NCBI GenBank assembly: GCA_001275005.1 | Contig: JWZX01003397.1 | Coordinates: 1-56,797 of the forward strand | From: Chrysochromulina tobinii | Taxonomy: Eukaryota; Haptophyta; Prymnesiales; Chrysochromulinaceae | Direction of reading: 5' to 3' | Length of the DNA stretch: 56,797 nucleotides | Shown: one piece after another, positions 21,674 through 30,662 of the stretch | How the letters are laid out: every line of letters starts with the position of its first letter | Position numbering within the stretch: the stretch's first letter is position 1 | Notes under the pieces: generated by a model | Told to the model about the DNA's origin: nothing | The model's database searches: none | What the model saw: the letters and a program-made list of their open reading frames with translations, nothing else | Translations under genes and position numbers: made by a program

Positions 21674-22834
21674 GCTCCCACCCGCCGCCGCCAGCTGGTC
21701 CTTGAGCCGCTGGATCTCCTCTTGAAACTCGCGAAGCATCGCGTCCTTCGGGTCCTCGTTGATCTTAGGCTTGTTCTTGATGTTCTTGGCGCGGTTGGCG
21801 TAACGCAGCGTCGAGATCGTCTCGTCGTAGTTCCAGTCCGCCGGCCCGAGGTTGGCCACCATCACGGTCTTCGTGTTGCCTCCGAGCGAGTCTTGGAGCA
21901 GCCGAGTGAGCTTCGAGTCGCGGTACGGGATGTGCGCGCTCTTGCCGTCGACGAGGGCCGAGATGCAGTTGCCGAGCGCCGAGAGCGACAAGTTGATCTT
22001 GGTCGCCTCCTTGAGTCGGTCGCCGCTCGCCTGCGTCTTCGACTGGCGCTCGGAGCCCGCCAGGTCGACGAGGTTGAGCTTGCCCATCCGAATCGAGGGC
22101 GATCCGTCCTCGCGCGTCTCGCACGACTCGACGGTGATCGTGTAGATGGAGTGCGAGCGGGACGAGTCCTGGTTCATGGCCGTCGCGCCCACGTGCCGAT
22201 TCTTGGCGCCGAAGTCACGAAGCTTGTCGCACTCGCGAGTCGACTTGACCACGTACGACGTGAGGTCGCGCACGTACACACCCGCGTCCGGATTCTCCTT
22301 GAGCTCGAGCTTGTTGGCCGAGTTCTTCGATAGCAAGTCGCGGATCTCCTCGTTGTAAATCTCGAGGTAGGAGGCGCGCACGAGGAACTCGCGGTTGGCA
22401 CCGCCTGAAGTCTCGATGCCCGCGAATATTTGCATGAACGCACGCGGGATGATGCCCTTGAGCTCCTCGTCGTGGTTGACACCCTCCATCGTGAATGTCT
22501 TGCCCGTTCCCGTCTGGCCGTAGGCAAAAATGGTACCGTTGTAGCCCTGTAGCACCGAGTCGACAATTGAAGAGGCTGACTGCTTGTAAAGCACCTCTTG
22601 GCGCGTGTTGGGCGCGTAAACTGCGTCAAATGTGAAGTTCTTGGGTGGCTCGTTGGCGCCAGGTGGCGTAACCGTGCATGTGCCGTTTGTGGGATCCATG
22701 TGAACAATCTGCTCGCGCCCATCCTCGAGCTCCTTCTTGTTGAGCGGGCGGCAGCGCACCACCACGCGAACGGTCTCCGATTTGTCGGAGGTAACGGCCA
22801 TGACCGCCATCCCCGCAGCGCGCAGTTTGTCCAC
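20201..22834 (-). CDS. Kinesin-2 motor subunit (KIF3A/FLA10 type)
   Basis: The 877-residue N-terminal kinesin has its motor at about 20-355. The P-loop GQTGTGKT is at 106-113, switch I at NQDSSRSHSIYTI, switch II at LVDLAGSERQ, and YRDSKLTRLLQDSLGGN marks alpha-4/L12. A stalk follows after a Gly-rich linker. The C-terminal region has RPTSFLSRKMAADL and LSFDLDMPERTTADYE. The LDMPERTT motif is a landmark of the heterotrimeric kinesin-2 (KIF3A/B, FLA10) family, which drives anterograde intraflagellar transport. Between linker and main coiled coil is an unusual repeat of Val/Glu/Lys segments (VEVERIVEVEKQV through VEREVIVEKLV). A basic Ala/Pro tail follows. No intron is visible. The start at 22834 gives 20 residues before the first motor strand; Met9 or Met12 are possible. 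Confidence 0.92.
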
Positions 22835-23126
22835 TTTCGTCGCACTGATCGCGCACAGAGTTGCAGTGCGCCGTGCACGTTAGAAAAAACACAGCATCAC
22901 GTTCACATTCACACCAGTCGTCAATCGCCTGCACACTTTTGTTTGGTTTGGGCAAATACAGAAGAGCAAAAGCGCCATGTCGAGCGTTTACATGCCCTTC
23001 GTTTATCGCTGGTCTCTTCGAAACACACCCATGCACGCGGCGCAAGCTAAAGGCGCACATGCGACATGCGCGGATGCAGCCTTTGCGCAGTTCAAGACCC
23101 TTTTGAGGGCTCTCAGCTCTCGAAGG

Positions 23127-23924
23127 TCATATTCTCAACATGAAGCCAGACCCTTCTCTGGGTGAAGGCAACGCAGCGTCCTCGTCACTCCTCGGTACAT
23201 TCCGTCGGTACATCGGTTGTACATCCACCATGAGTTGTCCTTGGGCTTGCTCATCGGCAGAACTCCATGTAGTCTGGCTATCAGCACCATCATGCCGCGT
23301 GCCTGCCTGATGCTCCTCTGCAACTGCTGTCAGCCCGCTGTTGGGAGCGCGACGAATGGCGGATGTTCTAGAGTTGACAGCACTTTGGCTGGGCACATTG
23401 CACGCGTAGGCGGGCTCAAAACCAACCGGTAAGGGCTCCGCGAGGCTCGAGTCCGTCCGCAGCACATTGGGCACATAGCACACGTTGAGCAGTGTGTCAG
23501 GATCAAACGGCATTGAAGCCTGAGATCTCGCCTCCGAGTCTGCGGCTGGCGAGTGTGACGACGTTGCGGAAATTGAGATGGGCTCCATGGTACGCACGGC
23601 ACGTGCGCACCTTGCGCAGGCGCTCCCACGGACCTCGAGGCGTAGAGAAGGCGTGACGCGGCCCTGCTTGAGGTTTCGAATCGTAGACTCCGACCACCCG
23701 ATCAGGTATTTGGTTTTGTATAGCTCGTTGAACTTGTGGCGGCGGAAGCATGAAAAGTACACGGCCCACGCGCAGAAGAAGAAAATACTGATGGGCAGAG
23801 CGATCCATGCACCAATGGCCAGTTGGGCAAGGTACTCGCCGTCACTGGCTGTCAGCGCACTGGACACGAAATCAATGGGGCGTGCGGGGGGCGCTGGCGG
23901 TGGCGATGGCGGGGATGGCGACAT
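23127..23924 (-). CDS. Single-span membrane protein, unknown
   Basis: The 265-residue product begins with a Pro/Ser-rich segment (MSPSPPSPPPAPPARP). One strong hydrophobic span follows at about 35-60 (LAIGAWIALPISIFFFCAWAVYF), then a basic region (RRHKFNELYKTK) and a Ser/Ala-rich polar tail. This suggests a type III or signal-anchored protein with the tail on the cytosolic side. No catalytic domain is seen. The C-terminal third is low-complexity and could be partly intron or untranslated sequence. The family is not recognised. Confidence 0.45.
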   Translation of the reverse strand: MSPSPPSPPPAPPARPIDFVSSALTASDGEYLAQLAIGAWIALPISIFFFCAWAVYFSCFRRHKFNELYKTKYLIGWSESTIRNLKQGRVTPSLRLEVRGSACARCARAVRTMEPISISATSSHSPAADSEARSQASMPFDPDTLLNVCYVPNVLRTDSSLAEPLPVGFEPAYACNVPSQSAVNSRTSAIRRAPNSGLTAVAEEHQAGTRHDGADSQTTWSSADEQAQGQLMVDVQPMYRRNVPRSDEDAALPSPREGSGFMLRI

Positions 23925-24759
23925 TGCACACGCGGCACGCCGTATACGGTGCCGGACGTACCTGCTTTTGGGTTGGGCGCCGTCGCGCCGCGTTCATACC
24001 GGTACAGCTCCGCGTGCAAAGTTACCAAGTTTATATTTCGCTTCGGCTATCGGGCTGTTACCACCCCAAACACAGCACCGCGACTAATTCCTTTAGCCAT
24101 CTCGGTTACATCTCGCTGGCTTAGACACTACAAAGTGTCTAGATCTCTAGATGTCCCCGGCCGTCGAGCGTCGCCACCGCGGGCCGGGCGGCCGCACGTC
24201 CTCCAAGGGACGTCCTCAGACCTCACCCGCCGCCAACCCAGCTCGGAGCGGTCATCTGGCGGCTCGTGTCGCCTGATCTGACGCACCACTCGTTAACGCA
24301 CTGACGCTGCACGCGATTCCCGAGCTTGACCGAAGCGTTGAACGCCTTGAACCAATCGGAATCGCACGGGGGCTCGGCGGCGCACACGCAGGCACGCTCC
24401 GGGCAGGTCGCGAGGCAGCGTCCGAGATCGCAGTATATTGTTTATTAATTGTTTAAGAAGATGTGATTCGTTGTGTGTGCAAATTCAGAGATCGGATTGG
24501 TGCCTCCCCTATAGGCCGCTATACCCCCTTGGGTAAAAGCACGACCGCCGGCTCTCCGTGCCCCGGGGAACTCCCGCCAGCCCCACCCGGCCGCGCGAGC
24601 CATACGGCATCACAGCATGGCTCAGTCGGCTCCACACACGCACACACACCCGCACGGCCACATCGCATTCACGGTCTATCATGGAGGCCGGTCGAATTCG
24701 CCACCTCGCCATCGACCTCGCCAAGCAGGGTCTGCTCGACGAAACAATCCCCTCCAGGC
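23925..24759. other. Intergenic with a cysteine-rich open stretch
   Basis: Minus-strand 24441 to 24223 is open and has no ATG. It begins just after a TAA and reads YCDLGRCLATCPERACVC, then CDSDWFKAFNASVKLGNRV and QCVNEWCVRSG, with eight cysteines in about 55 residues. The amino-acid pattern looks coding, not random, but the stretch is isolated and lacks a start or splice context. It could be a leftover exon or a pseudogene piece. The rest of the gap holds nothing recognisable. Confidence 0.3.
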
Positions 24760-25676
24760 CTACAGCCCCAAGTTCACCTTGGCGTCTAGGAGCGTGGGCT
24801 GCGCCATCTCCCAGAACATGGCGAGCAGCACCGCCTGGAAGGCGAGTCGGACGACGTGCGCCTTGGGCGGCGTCTCGAGGTTCAAAGGGAAATTGGCCCC
24901 TGCTACAGTGGGATCGGCAGGGGTTAGCTACTCGCCGTCACGGATTCTAAGGGCCCACAGACGGTTCGGTGAAGGAAGGCGCTACCGTGCGTCAGTGCAT
25001 AGATATTCGCGGGAGTAACCATGACTGTGAGCAAGAAGAGGGTCAACGCCGCGTCTGACACAACGGGACCCAGTGTGGCAGGCAGCGTGAAACCAGCAAG
25101 CGGAGCAAGGGCGCCAAAAAGCATCCAGCTTCCGCCAAAAATCTCCACAACGCCTGTCCAGATGACGTTGACCTTAGGCGAGAAAGGGGTGTAGAACCAG
25201 CCCCACGTGCCGTTCGGAGGCGTAATGTTCTCGAAGCCTTCGAGTTCCGTGAAATGTGCGATCCCAGCGGCGAGATAGATGAGGCCGAGGGCTGGCCAGG
25301 ACGGCCGTGACAAGTTCCAGAGGAAGGAACCACGCACTGCGTCAAAAGTAGGACCGGCAATGAGAGCTGTCCCAACACCGATGGCTGCGATGATTCCGAA
25401 CACGATCGCAGCTTGCATTCCCAATGGCATCGCATTGATCCCTGAGGGAGCTGGCAGGTCACGGCCGGCCCCAACGCCCCTCACAATCTGCTTCTCCGAA
25501 CATTGCGGTGCCACGAGGCGAGCACCGCTGCTGACCTGAGCACCGCCGGTCGAGAGCACCGCCGGCCGGTGTCGAAGACTCATACCTCGCACTGCCGCAC
25601 TCGTTAACGTGCGCACTGGCCGCACGCAGGCCACGACCAGGAGGCCGACGAGCAGATACGATCGAGATCCCGCCAT
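24760..25676 (-). CDS. DoxX-like membrane protein, plastid-targeted, two exons
   Basis: Exon 1 is 25676-24986 and exon 2 is 24899-24760. The 86-nt intron (GTAGCG ... GTAGCAG) restores the frame at THG-ANFPLNLET. The 276-residue protein starts with a signal peptide (MAGSRSYLLVGLLVVACVRPV) and a basic/Ser-rich transit-like region to about residue 75. Four hydrophobic segments follow: AAIVFGIIAAIGVGTALIAG, PALGLIYLAAGIAHF, IWTGVVEIFGGSWMLFGALAPL and the helix ending LFLLTVMVTPANIYALTHG. Exon 2 adds VVRLAFQAVLLAMFWEMAQ. The motif TPANIYALTHG, with a late helix, matches the DoxX-like family of small membrane proteins in algae and cyanobacteria. Without splicing the protein would end in an unrelated tail (SAFLHRTVCG). 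The molecular function is unknown. The gene is divergent from the ArsC-like gene. Confidence 0.8.
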
Positions 25677-25853
25677 CTTCGACAGCGGCTGCTGTAACGC
25701 AATTCATATGAACACGCACGTCACGTAAAACGCAGTTCACAATGTTTTGCACAGCCCCTTTGTGGGGGTGGGAATACGTGTGGCGACTAGAAATAGTCTC
25801 ACGTTCACAGCCAATGTGTATAACTCGACGTTCACACTCCGAGAACACACGAA

Positions 25854-26378
25854 ATGTCGGATGTGTCGCAAGAGGCGTGGGGGCGCGGCTACAAACTCAA
25901 CGTCATGTTCCTCTGCATGCACAACTCGTGCCGCTCGCAGATGGCCGACGGCTGGATGCGACGGCTGTGCGAGGTGGCGGGCGTCCCGATCGGCGTCGCG
26001 TCTGCCGGCATCAAGGACTCGCGGGAGATCAAGCGAGGAGCGATCGTGGTGATGGCGGAGGTTGGGATCGACCTGAGCCAAGCGACGTCGCACGCCCTCA
26101 GCAGCTACTCGTCCGACGTCTTTGACGTCGTTGTCTCGTGCTGTGCATGCGGGGACCACCTCTCGGGCGAGCTCGAGACGTGGAGACACCGCACACTCTT
26201 CTTCGACTGGAACCTTGACGGGCCCGAAAAGCTGGACCCGGGCGACCTCTCCGTGTACAGGCGCGTGCGCGACGAGACGCACGAAAAGTGTGCAGACCTG
26301 CTGGCTCTTTTGGAGGCGTTTTTGCAGGATCAGGTTCAGCTACGGCTTCAGGACGAGGGCCGCGCTCTTAATAGATGA
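25854..26378 (+). CDS. ArsC-type arsenate reductase / low-molecular-weight phosphatase family
   Basis: The 174-residue protein matches the LMW-phosphatase fold. The P-loop is CMHNSCRS at 21-28, a CX5R signature with the nucleophile Cys21. A second Cys cluster follows a beta strand (FDVVVSCCACGDH), consistent with thioredoxin- or glutathione-linked arsenate reductases that use more than one cysteine. Further family elements are SAGIKDSREIKRGAI, VGIDLSQATSHAL and FFDWNLDGPEKLD (in place of the usual DWxxxDP loop). It probably reduces arsenate to arsenite in the cytosol. A protein-tyrosine phosphatase role is less likely because of the ArsC-like Cys pattern. No transporter gene lies next to it. 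Confidence 0.8.
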   Translation: MSDVSQEAWGRGYKLNVMFLCMHNSCRSQMADGWMRRLCEVAGVPIGVASAGIKDSREIKRGAIVVMAEVGIDLSQATSHALSSYSSDVFDVVVSCCACGDHLSGELETWRHRTLFFDWNLDGPEKLDPGDLSVYRRVRDETHEKCADLLALLEAFLQDQVQLRLQDEGRALNR

Positions 26379-26609
26379 TAGTTGTAGATAATCGTAGTGT
26401 GCGTGTCTGTTGAAACGAAAGAGCGAGCGCGCTGCTCCTACCCACCCGGCCAAACAAGAATCATTCTGCGACATTCAATTGGAATCCGCGATACATGAAG
26501 AATCTGAAGTTAACTCAATTGGAACAACTATATATAACCGGGTCTATTAGCTGAGCGTCCGGCCCGACGAATAATGATGGTCCGTTGGGGGCGACATGGA
26601 TCTTTTGGA

Positions 26610-29192
26610 TCATGCGCCAGCAGCACCCTGGCCTCCGTGTCCAACGAACACCCTCTCTTTGCGCTTGCGATGCATGCGCTCGATGGGGTCCGAGAGCACG
26701 TACACGCAGTCCGAGAAGGAGATGCGCTGGTGGCTGTGCGGGTCCACCTGCTCGAGCATCGCGCCAATGGTCGCATCGTCAAGCCGCGGGTCGATGTTTG
26801 CCACGAGCGCCCGAAAGCCCCGATCGTCAAGCACACCGCGCGCCTGCAGGTCGAGCCCGCGGAAAAGGGCAACAAAGGGAGCGAGGTACGTGAGGTGGCC
26901 CGCCAGCTGGAACTCGAGTAGCTCCTGTAGGAAGGCAGCGTACGGTAGCCTGTGCGCTGCCGCCGCGACGGCCTCGGCCGCGCGCGCGCGCGCCGCCGCC
27001 GCCGCGCGGGGTGTACCAGGTACGACAATGGGTTGGGTGACAACTCTTGCGGCGGCGGTGCGATCGCGCCTAGCGGCTTCGCGCATGCGCTGCGAGATGC
27101 CTGCGACGTCGGCCTCAGTGTACAGGTATTTGACGATGTCGGTCCACTCGTCCTCTGCAAGATGGCCCTCTTGCTTCTTCTTGAGCTCGTGGGAGATTTG
27201 GATATCCGCCTTACTCGTCATCCGGCCACGCAGCTGTACGCGCAGCAGCTCGCCCACCGTATGCTTGAGCTGCCGCTGCACCTCCACAAACCCCTCCTCT
27301 ACTTCATGCCGCAGCACACACCCAAACGTTGCCACGTCTGCGTCCACCTCCTGGTACTCCCGGATTCCGTCGAAGCACGCCTGCGCGTTCTCGGCTATGA
27401 GCATCTTGAGGCCGTAGCGCGCGGTTAGGAACGTCGTCAGATGCTGTGCGAGCGTCTCGCGAGGCAGCTTCATGCGGTCAGTCTTGGCGTCATGCTTCGC
27501 CTTCGAGGCATACATCTCTTCGATCAATTCACGCATCTGGCGCAGAGAGAGGTTGCGGCCGCCGCCGCCACTGCTCAGGTAGCCTGTCATCGTGGACCCA
27601 ACGCGCCCGGGCGGCTTGCCCGACGAGGACAAGCTGCACGCTAAGGTGCTGCCGCCGCCTCCGCCGTTCGGCGCCATCTTGAGCGCCGTCAGCGTGCTGG
27701 CCGCCGCCCCGGGTGGTGTGCGAGCAGCCGACGGCGCGCTATAGCGGACGGACGACGGCGACCGCGTAGGGGAGGCGCCATCAACCGTGGCGCATTCGGC
27801 GGCGTGCGAATGGGCGCCGTAATGGGCGCCAGCCTCGGCGTTCTCGCGGGCTCCGCCGCCAGCGCCGCCAAAGTCACTGGCAAGCGCACGGGCAGCTTCC
27901 GGCCACGCTGACGCCCCATTGGCCACGTCGGCCCGGCGCGCCGGCGCGTGCGCTGCCTTGGCCGCATCACGGGCTTCCCATTCGACGCTCATGCGCTGGG
28001 CCTCCTCGAGGGCAGCGCGGCTGCTCCGAAGGAGCTCGGCCGTGTCCACGAGCGCCGGAAGCAGCGGGATGTGCGCGTCGGCGGCCAGCGTCGCAGTGGC
28101 CATGGAATTGGCAGCGGCGGCCTGGGCGGTGGCGGCGGCCACGACTGCGGCGGCGACGGAAGCGGCTGTCGCAGTGGCCTCTTGTTCAGCGGCGGCGGGC
28201 GCGCCAACCGAGGCGGGCAGCATGGAAGCGGTGGGTGCGATGGGCCCGTGAGTGCTGATATTCGTCGACCCGGGCAGCCGCGGAGATCCCCATGAGTTCA
28301 CAGCCACGCCAGCTTCGGTCGCATGCATTCCCAGAGTCGCAGATCCACTCGCGAACGCGGAAGGCGGCAGGCCGAACGCTCGCGCCGGAGACGGGGCAAC
28401 GCCTTGGTCGGCGCCAGCAGGAGCCTCTCCGTCCGCCGACAGCGCCTCTCTCCAGATGCTCGCCGCGGTGATCGGCGATGGGATCGCTGACAGCGCATGA
28501 GGCGGAGCGGTTGGGACGCAAGAGGCGTTAACCACGGCACCGGTGGCAAGCGTCGTGGCAAGCGTCGCCGCGGCCGTCAGCGTACGTGGGGCTGACGGGC
28601 TCGTCTGCCGCGAGCTGGAGATGTCCGGCCGATAACGCTGCTCCAGTTGCGCAACGTGACTCTTGAGATGAGCCTCGCGAGCCGCACTGGAGGCGGAGTT
28701 GCTTGAGCGTTCCTCTGACGAGAGGCGCATTTGCCTCTCGAGCATCTCTGCAGCGTCGAGCAGCTCTACGGTCTCGAGCTCGGCGCGACGGAGCTGCTCG
28801 CGCGACGAGAGCCGCTCCGCCGCGGCCACCTGCGCGCAGTTGCTCAGCAGGCTGAATAGCTGCGTCGCCACATTGGTTTGCATGGACGAGAGCTGCATGG
28901 TGAGGCTAGAGAGCTCGTGCATCGATGGCTCGCTCGCGGCTTCGACGGCCATCGCAATCTCGGACGCGCAAACGCGCAGGAGCTGCTGCACGGCGAGCTG
29001 GCCCTGCCCGCGCCGCACCCACTCGCTGCTCACGCCGCGCAGGCGAGAGTTCAGCTGTGAGGCGACCATCGTCTTCTCGGCATTGAAATCGATCGGACGG
29101 CCGTGCTCAGCAATAGAAAATGGACTGCGCAGCGATCGTGCGCGCGAGAAGAGAGACTCGAGTGCTGGGATGGCACTCGTCAGGTCGTCCAT
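26610..29192 (-). CDS. Flagellar-type protein with conserved C-terminal helical/EF-like domain
   Basis: The 860-residue protein has helical segments at the N-terminus (QLNSRLRGVSSEW, VQQLLRVCASEIA, NVATQLFSLLSNCA). A coiled coil follows (LRRAELETVELLDAAEMLER), then a long Ala/Ser-rich low-complexity middle (about 170-500). The C-terminal 330 residues look conserved: LRQMRELIEEMYASKAKHD, LPRETLAQHLTTFLTARYG, then EVDADVATFGCVLRHEVEE. Two degenerate EF-hand-like segments end it (FRGLDLQARGVLDDRGF, QVDPHSHQRISFSDCVYVL). I associate this C-terminal pattern with proteins kept in ciliated protists and animals but cannot name the family. No membrane span. The Ala-rich middle could hide a short intron; none is needed for the frame. 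Confidence 0.68.
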   Translation of the reverse strand: MDDLTSAIPALESLFSRARSLRSPFSIAEHGRPIDFNAEKTMVASQLNSRLRGVSSEWVRRGQGQLAVQQLLRVCASEIAMAVEAASEPSMHELSSLTMQLSSMQTNVATQLFSLLSNCAQVAAAERLSSREQLRRAELETVELLDAAEMLERQMRLSSEERSSNSASSAAREAHLKSHVAQLEQRYRPDISSSRQTSPSAPRTLTAAATLATTLATGAVVNASCVPTAPPHALSAIPSPITAASIWREALSADGEAPAGADQGVAPSPARAFGLPPSAFASGSATLGMHATEAGVAVNSWGSPRLPGSTNISTHGPIAPTASMLPASVGAPAAAEQEATATAASVAAAVVAAATAQAAAANSMATATLAADAHIPLLPALVDTAELLRSSRAALEEAQRMSVEWEARDAAKAAHAPARRADVANGASAWPEAARALASDFGGAGGGARENAEAGAHYGAHSHAAECATVDGASPTRSPSSVRYSAPSAARTPPGAAASTLTALKMAPNGGGGGSTLACSLSSSGKPPGRVGSTMTGYLSSGGGGRNLSLRQMRELIEEMYASKAKHDAKTDRMKLPRETLAQHLTTFLTARYGLKMLIAENAQACFDGIREYQEVDADVATFGCVLRHEVEEGFVEVQRQLKHTVGELLRVQLRGRMTSKADIQISHELKKKQEGHLAEDEWTDIVKYLYTEADVAGISQRMREAARRDRTAAARVVTQPIVVPGTPRAAAAARARAAEAVAAAAHRLPYAAFLQELLEFQLAGHLTYLAPFVALFRGLDLQARGVLDDRGFRALVANIDPRLDDATIGAMLEQVDPHSHQRISFSDCVYVLSDPIERMHRKRKERVFVGHGGQGAAGA

Positions 29193-29774
29193 CCTTGCGC
29201 GGTCGAGTTAGAGCGTCTTGAGTGTGAGTGCGCCTCGTACACTCCCAGCCCCTTGTCGCATAGAGAGCATTTGAGCATTTGAGAGCAAAAAGGTCAGCCA
29301 CACAGAAAATACAGGGAGGGAACGACGCTCGGAAGCTCGACAGGAGCGCCGCAGGCGGCCCCAGAGGCAGGGCGGGGAGTGCGAGTCGACCGATACCCTC
29401 TAGCCGCTAGGTACATAGTTCACAAAGTGGGGTGTGTTTACATTTACATGGATGGATGGATCCTCATGAATCCTATGTACACTGTGGTAGCTTCATGGCA
29501 TCATGGGCATTGGGCAACCGGAACGCCTGCTCCCGGAAGCCCAGGCTTGACCGAGTTCGGAGTACGACGAGCCGATGACGTTGCGCGACAAATGACGACT
29601 CGACCACACACCACTCGACACTCGTCCGGACTGTACGGTACACTGAATTAACCGACTGACACGTCACATGTGATCGGACATGTGTGTACATAAATCGCGG
29701 AAAAGTGGGATCATTGTGGGTACAGATGCAATGGGATCCACGAATTGATCTAGATACAGCTCACGTCTCGTCTC
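29193..29774. other. Intergenic, nothing recognised
   Basis: Contains short ACATGTG/ACATGTGTG motifs near 29667-29685 but no coding signal. It is the 5' region of the 26610 gene and the 3' region of the PLAC8 gene. Confidence 0.4.
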
Positions 29775-30320
29775 TTATCGGTCCATGGACAGCGCCTGGA
29801 GCATATCCGTTTGTGCCGACCAGCGTCCCCAAGCGCCCAACAAGCCATGTTCTTGCTCCTCCACTTCCATGGCCATCTGGAGGACCGATACATATGGGCA
29901 GAGGACGGCGTGCAAGCAGCTCATTATATACGATTCTTGGATGCCATATTTTAGGACCAGCGATCGCCGAACAGAAATGAGACATGGCAACAATGCGTGC
30001 CCCAGCACCGCCCCACCAAGCCCGACGCCGGCAGCAAAACCCACGCAGCAGAATCTATAGTCCTTGCCTGCGCCTACCTGCGCGATTCTGCCGAATGTGC
30101 AAGGGATGCAGCAGAAGTGTGTGATCGCGTACAAAGGCCCTTTGTCGAGGCACCCGCAACAGCCCCGACGTAGGCTTGAAGCTTGACAGCTTGCGTTGGG
30201 CCGGACGCAGTAGAGGAGATCGCAGCATGTTGAGTGCGCCCAGTCAGGCGCCGGAGGCAAGTCAAGCGGTGCATCCATCGTCCAAGGAAAGAGCACGAGG
30301 AGTTTTTGTGAACCAGTCAA
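29775..30320 (-). CDS. PLAC8-family cysteine-rich protein
   Basis: The 181-residue protein carries the PLAC8 pattern. An early Cys cluster (STCCDLLYC, then LRRGCCGCLDKGP) leads to CCIPCTFGRIAQ. A hydrophobic Gly-rich stretch follows (VGFAAGVGLGGAVLGHALL). RRSLVLKYGIQESYIMSC then leads to the C-terminal CPYVSVLQMAMEVEE. The RxxLxxKYGI and CPxxxxLQxxxE signatures are diagnostic. PLAC8 proteins are small membrane-associated proteins linked to cell size or metal handling (FCR, PCR types). A start at MDAPLDLPPAPDW (30278) is equally plausible. Divergent from the importin gene. Confidence 0.8.
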   Translation of the reverse strand: MTGSQKLLVLFPWTMDAPLDLPPAPDWAHSTCCDLLYCVRPNASCQASSLRRGCCGCLDKGPLYAITHFCCIPCTFGRIAQVGAGKDYRFCCVGFAAGVGLGGAVLGHALLPCLISVRRSLVLKYGIQESYIMSCLHAVLCPYVSVLQMAMEVEEQEHGLLGAWGRWSAQTDMLQALSMDR

Positions 30321-30662
30321 GTCAAGTCAATTCAAGTCAACATTTTGACTTGACTTGAACAAGTCAACATTTTAATCATAGCAGTCTACTTTATCGAACT
30401 TTTCGTTGTCGGTACTTGTACATGTACCGTTGATATGCATAATTTAGTCGAGATCCGTTATGCAAATGTTGGGGGATGTTCCGCTGCAAAAGCGAGCTAC
30501 TTGTTTACTTGTTCAAGTTACATAAACTTGAACTTGAACATACTTGTTTTGCCTGCTTCAGTTTCAGAAGTTACCCGTACTCAGATTCCACACAGAAGCG
30601 GGTTGTGCGGTCCACGGCTCCACGCGGCGTCCTCGTCGGTCTACAAAGCTCGAATAGAAAAC
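30321..30662. promoter_or_regulatory. Divergent region with AAGTCAA repeats and TACATGTA
   Basis: Lies between the PLAC8 and importin start codons. An AAGTCAA cluster begins at about 30316 and extends into the region. AAGTCAACATTTT is directly repeated at 30334-30346 and 30361-30373. TTGACTTGACTTGAAC (about 30345-30360) is the inverted partner of TTCAAGTCAA (30331-30340), so a hairpin is possible. TACATGTA is at 30419-30426. A second ACTTG/CAAGT-rich stretch lies at about 30505-30545. The region is AT-richer than the coding DNA. Regulatory function is inferred. Confidence 0.5.

Noticed and set aside
20592-21725. Plus-strand serine-rich frame across kinesin
   Set aside because: Antisense mirror of the kinesin stalk; the Ser/Cys-rich content is produced by the Glu/Arg codons on the other strand.
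26596-27428. Plus-strand frames opposite the 26610 gene
   Set aside because: Shadows; arginine/serine-rich without domains, while the minus frame has conserved helices.
30435-30662. N-terminal extension of importin from the upstream ATG
   Set aside because: Extension passes through AT-rich promoter-like repeats and lacks conserved sequence; importin homologues start at the MDDSV-like helix.
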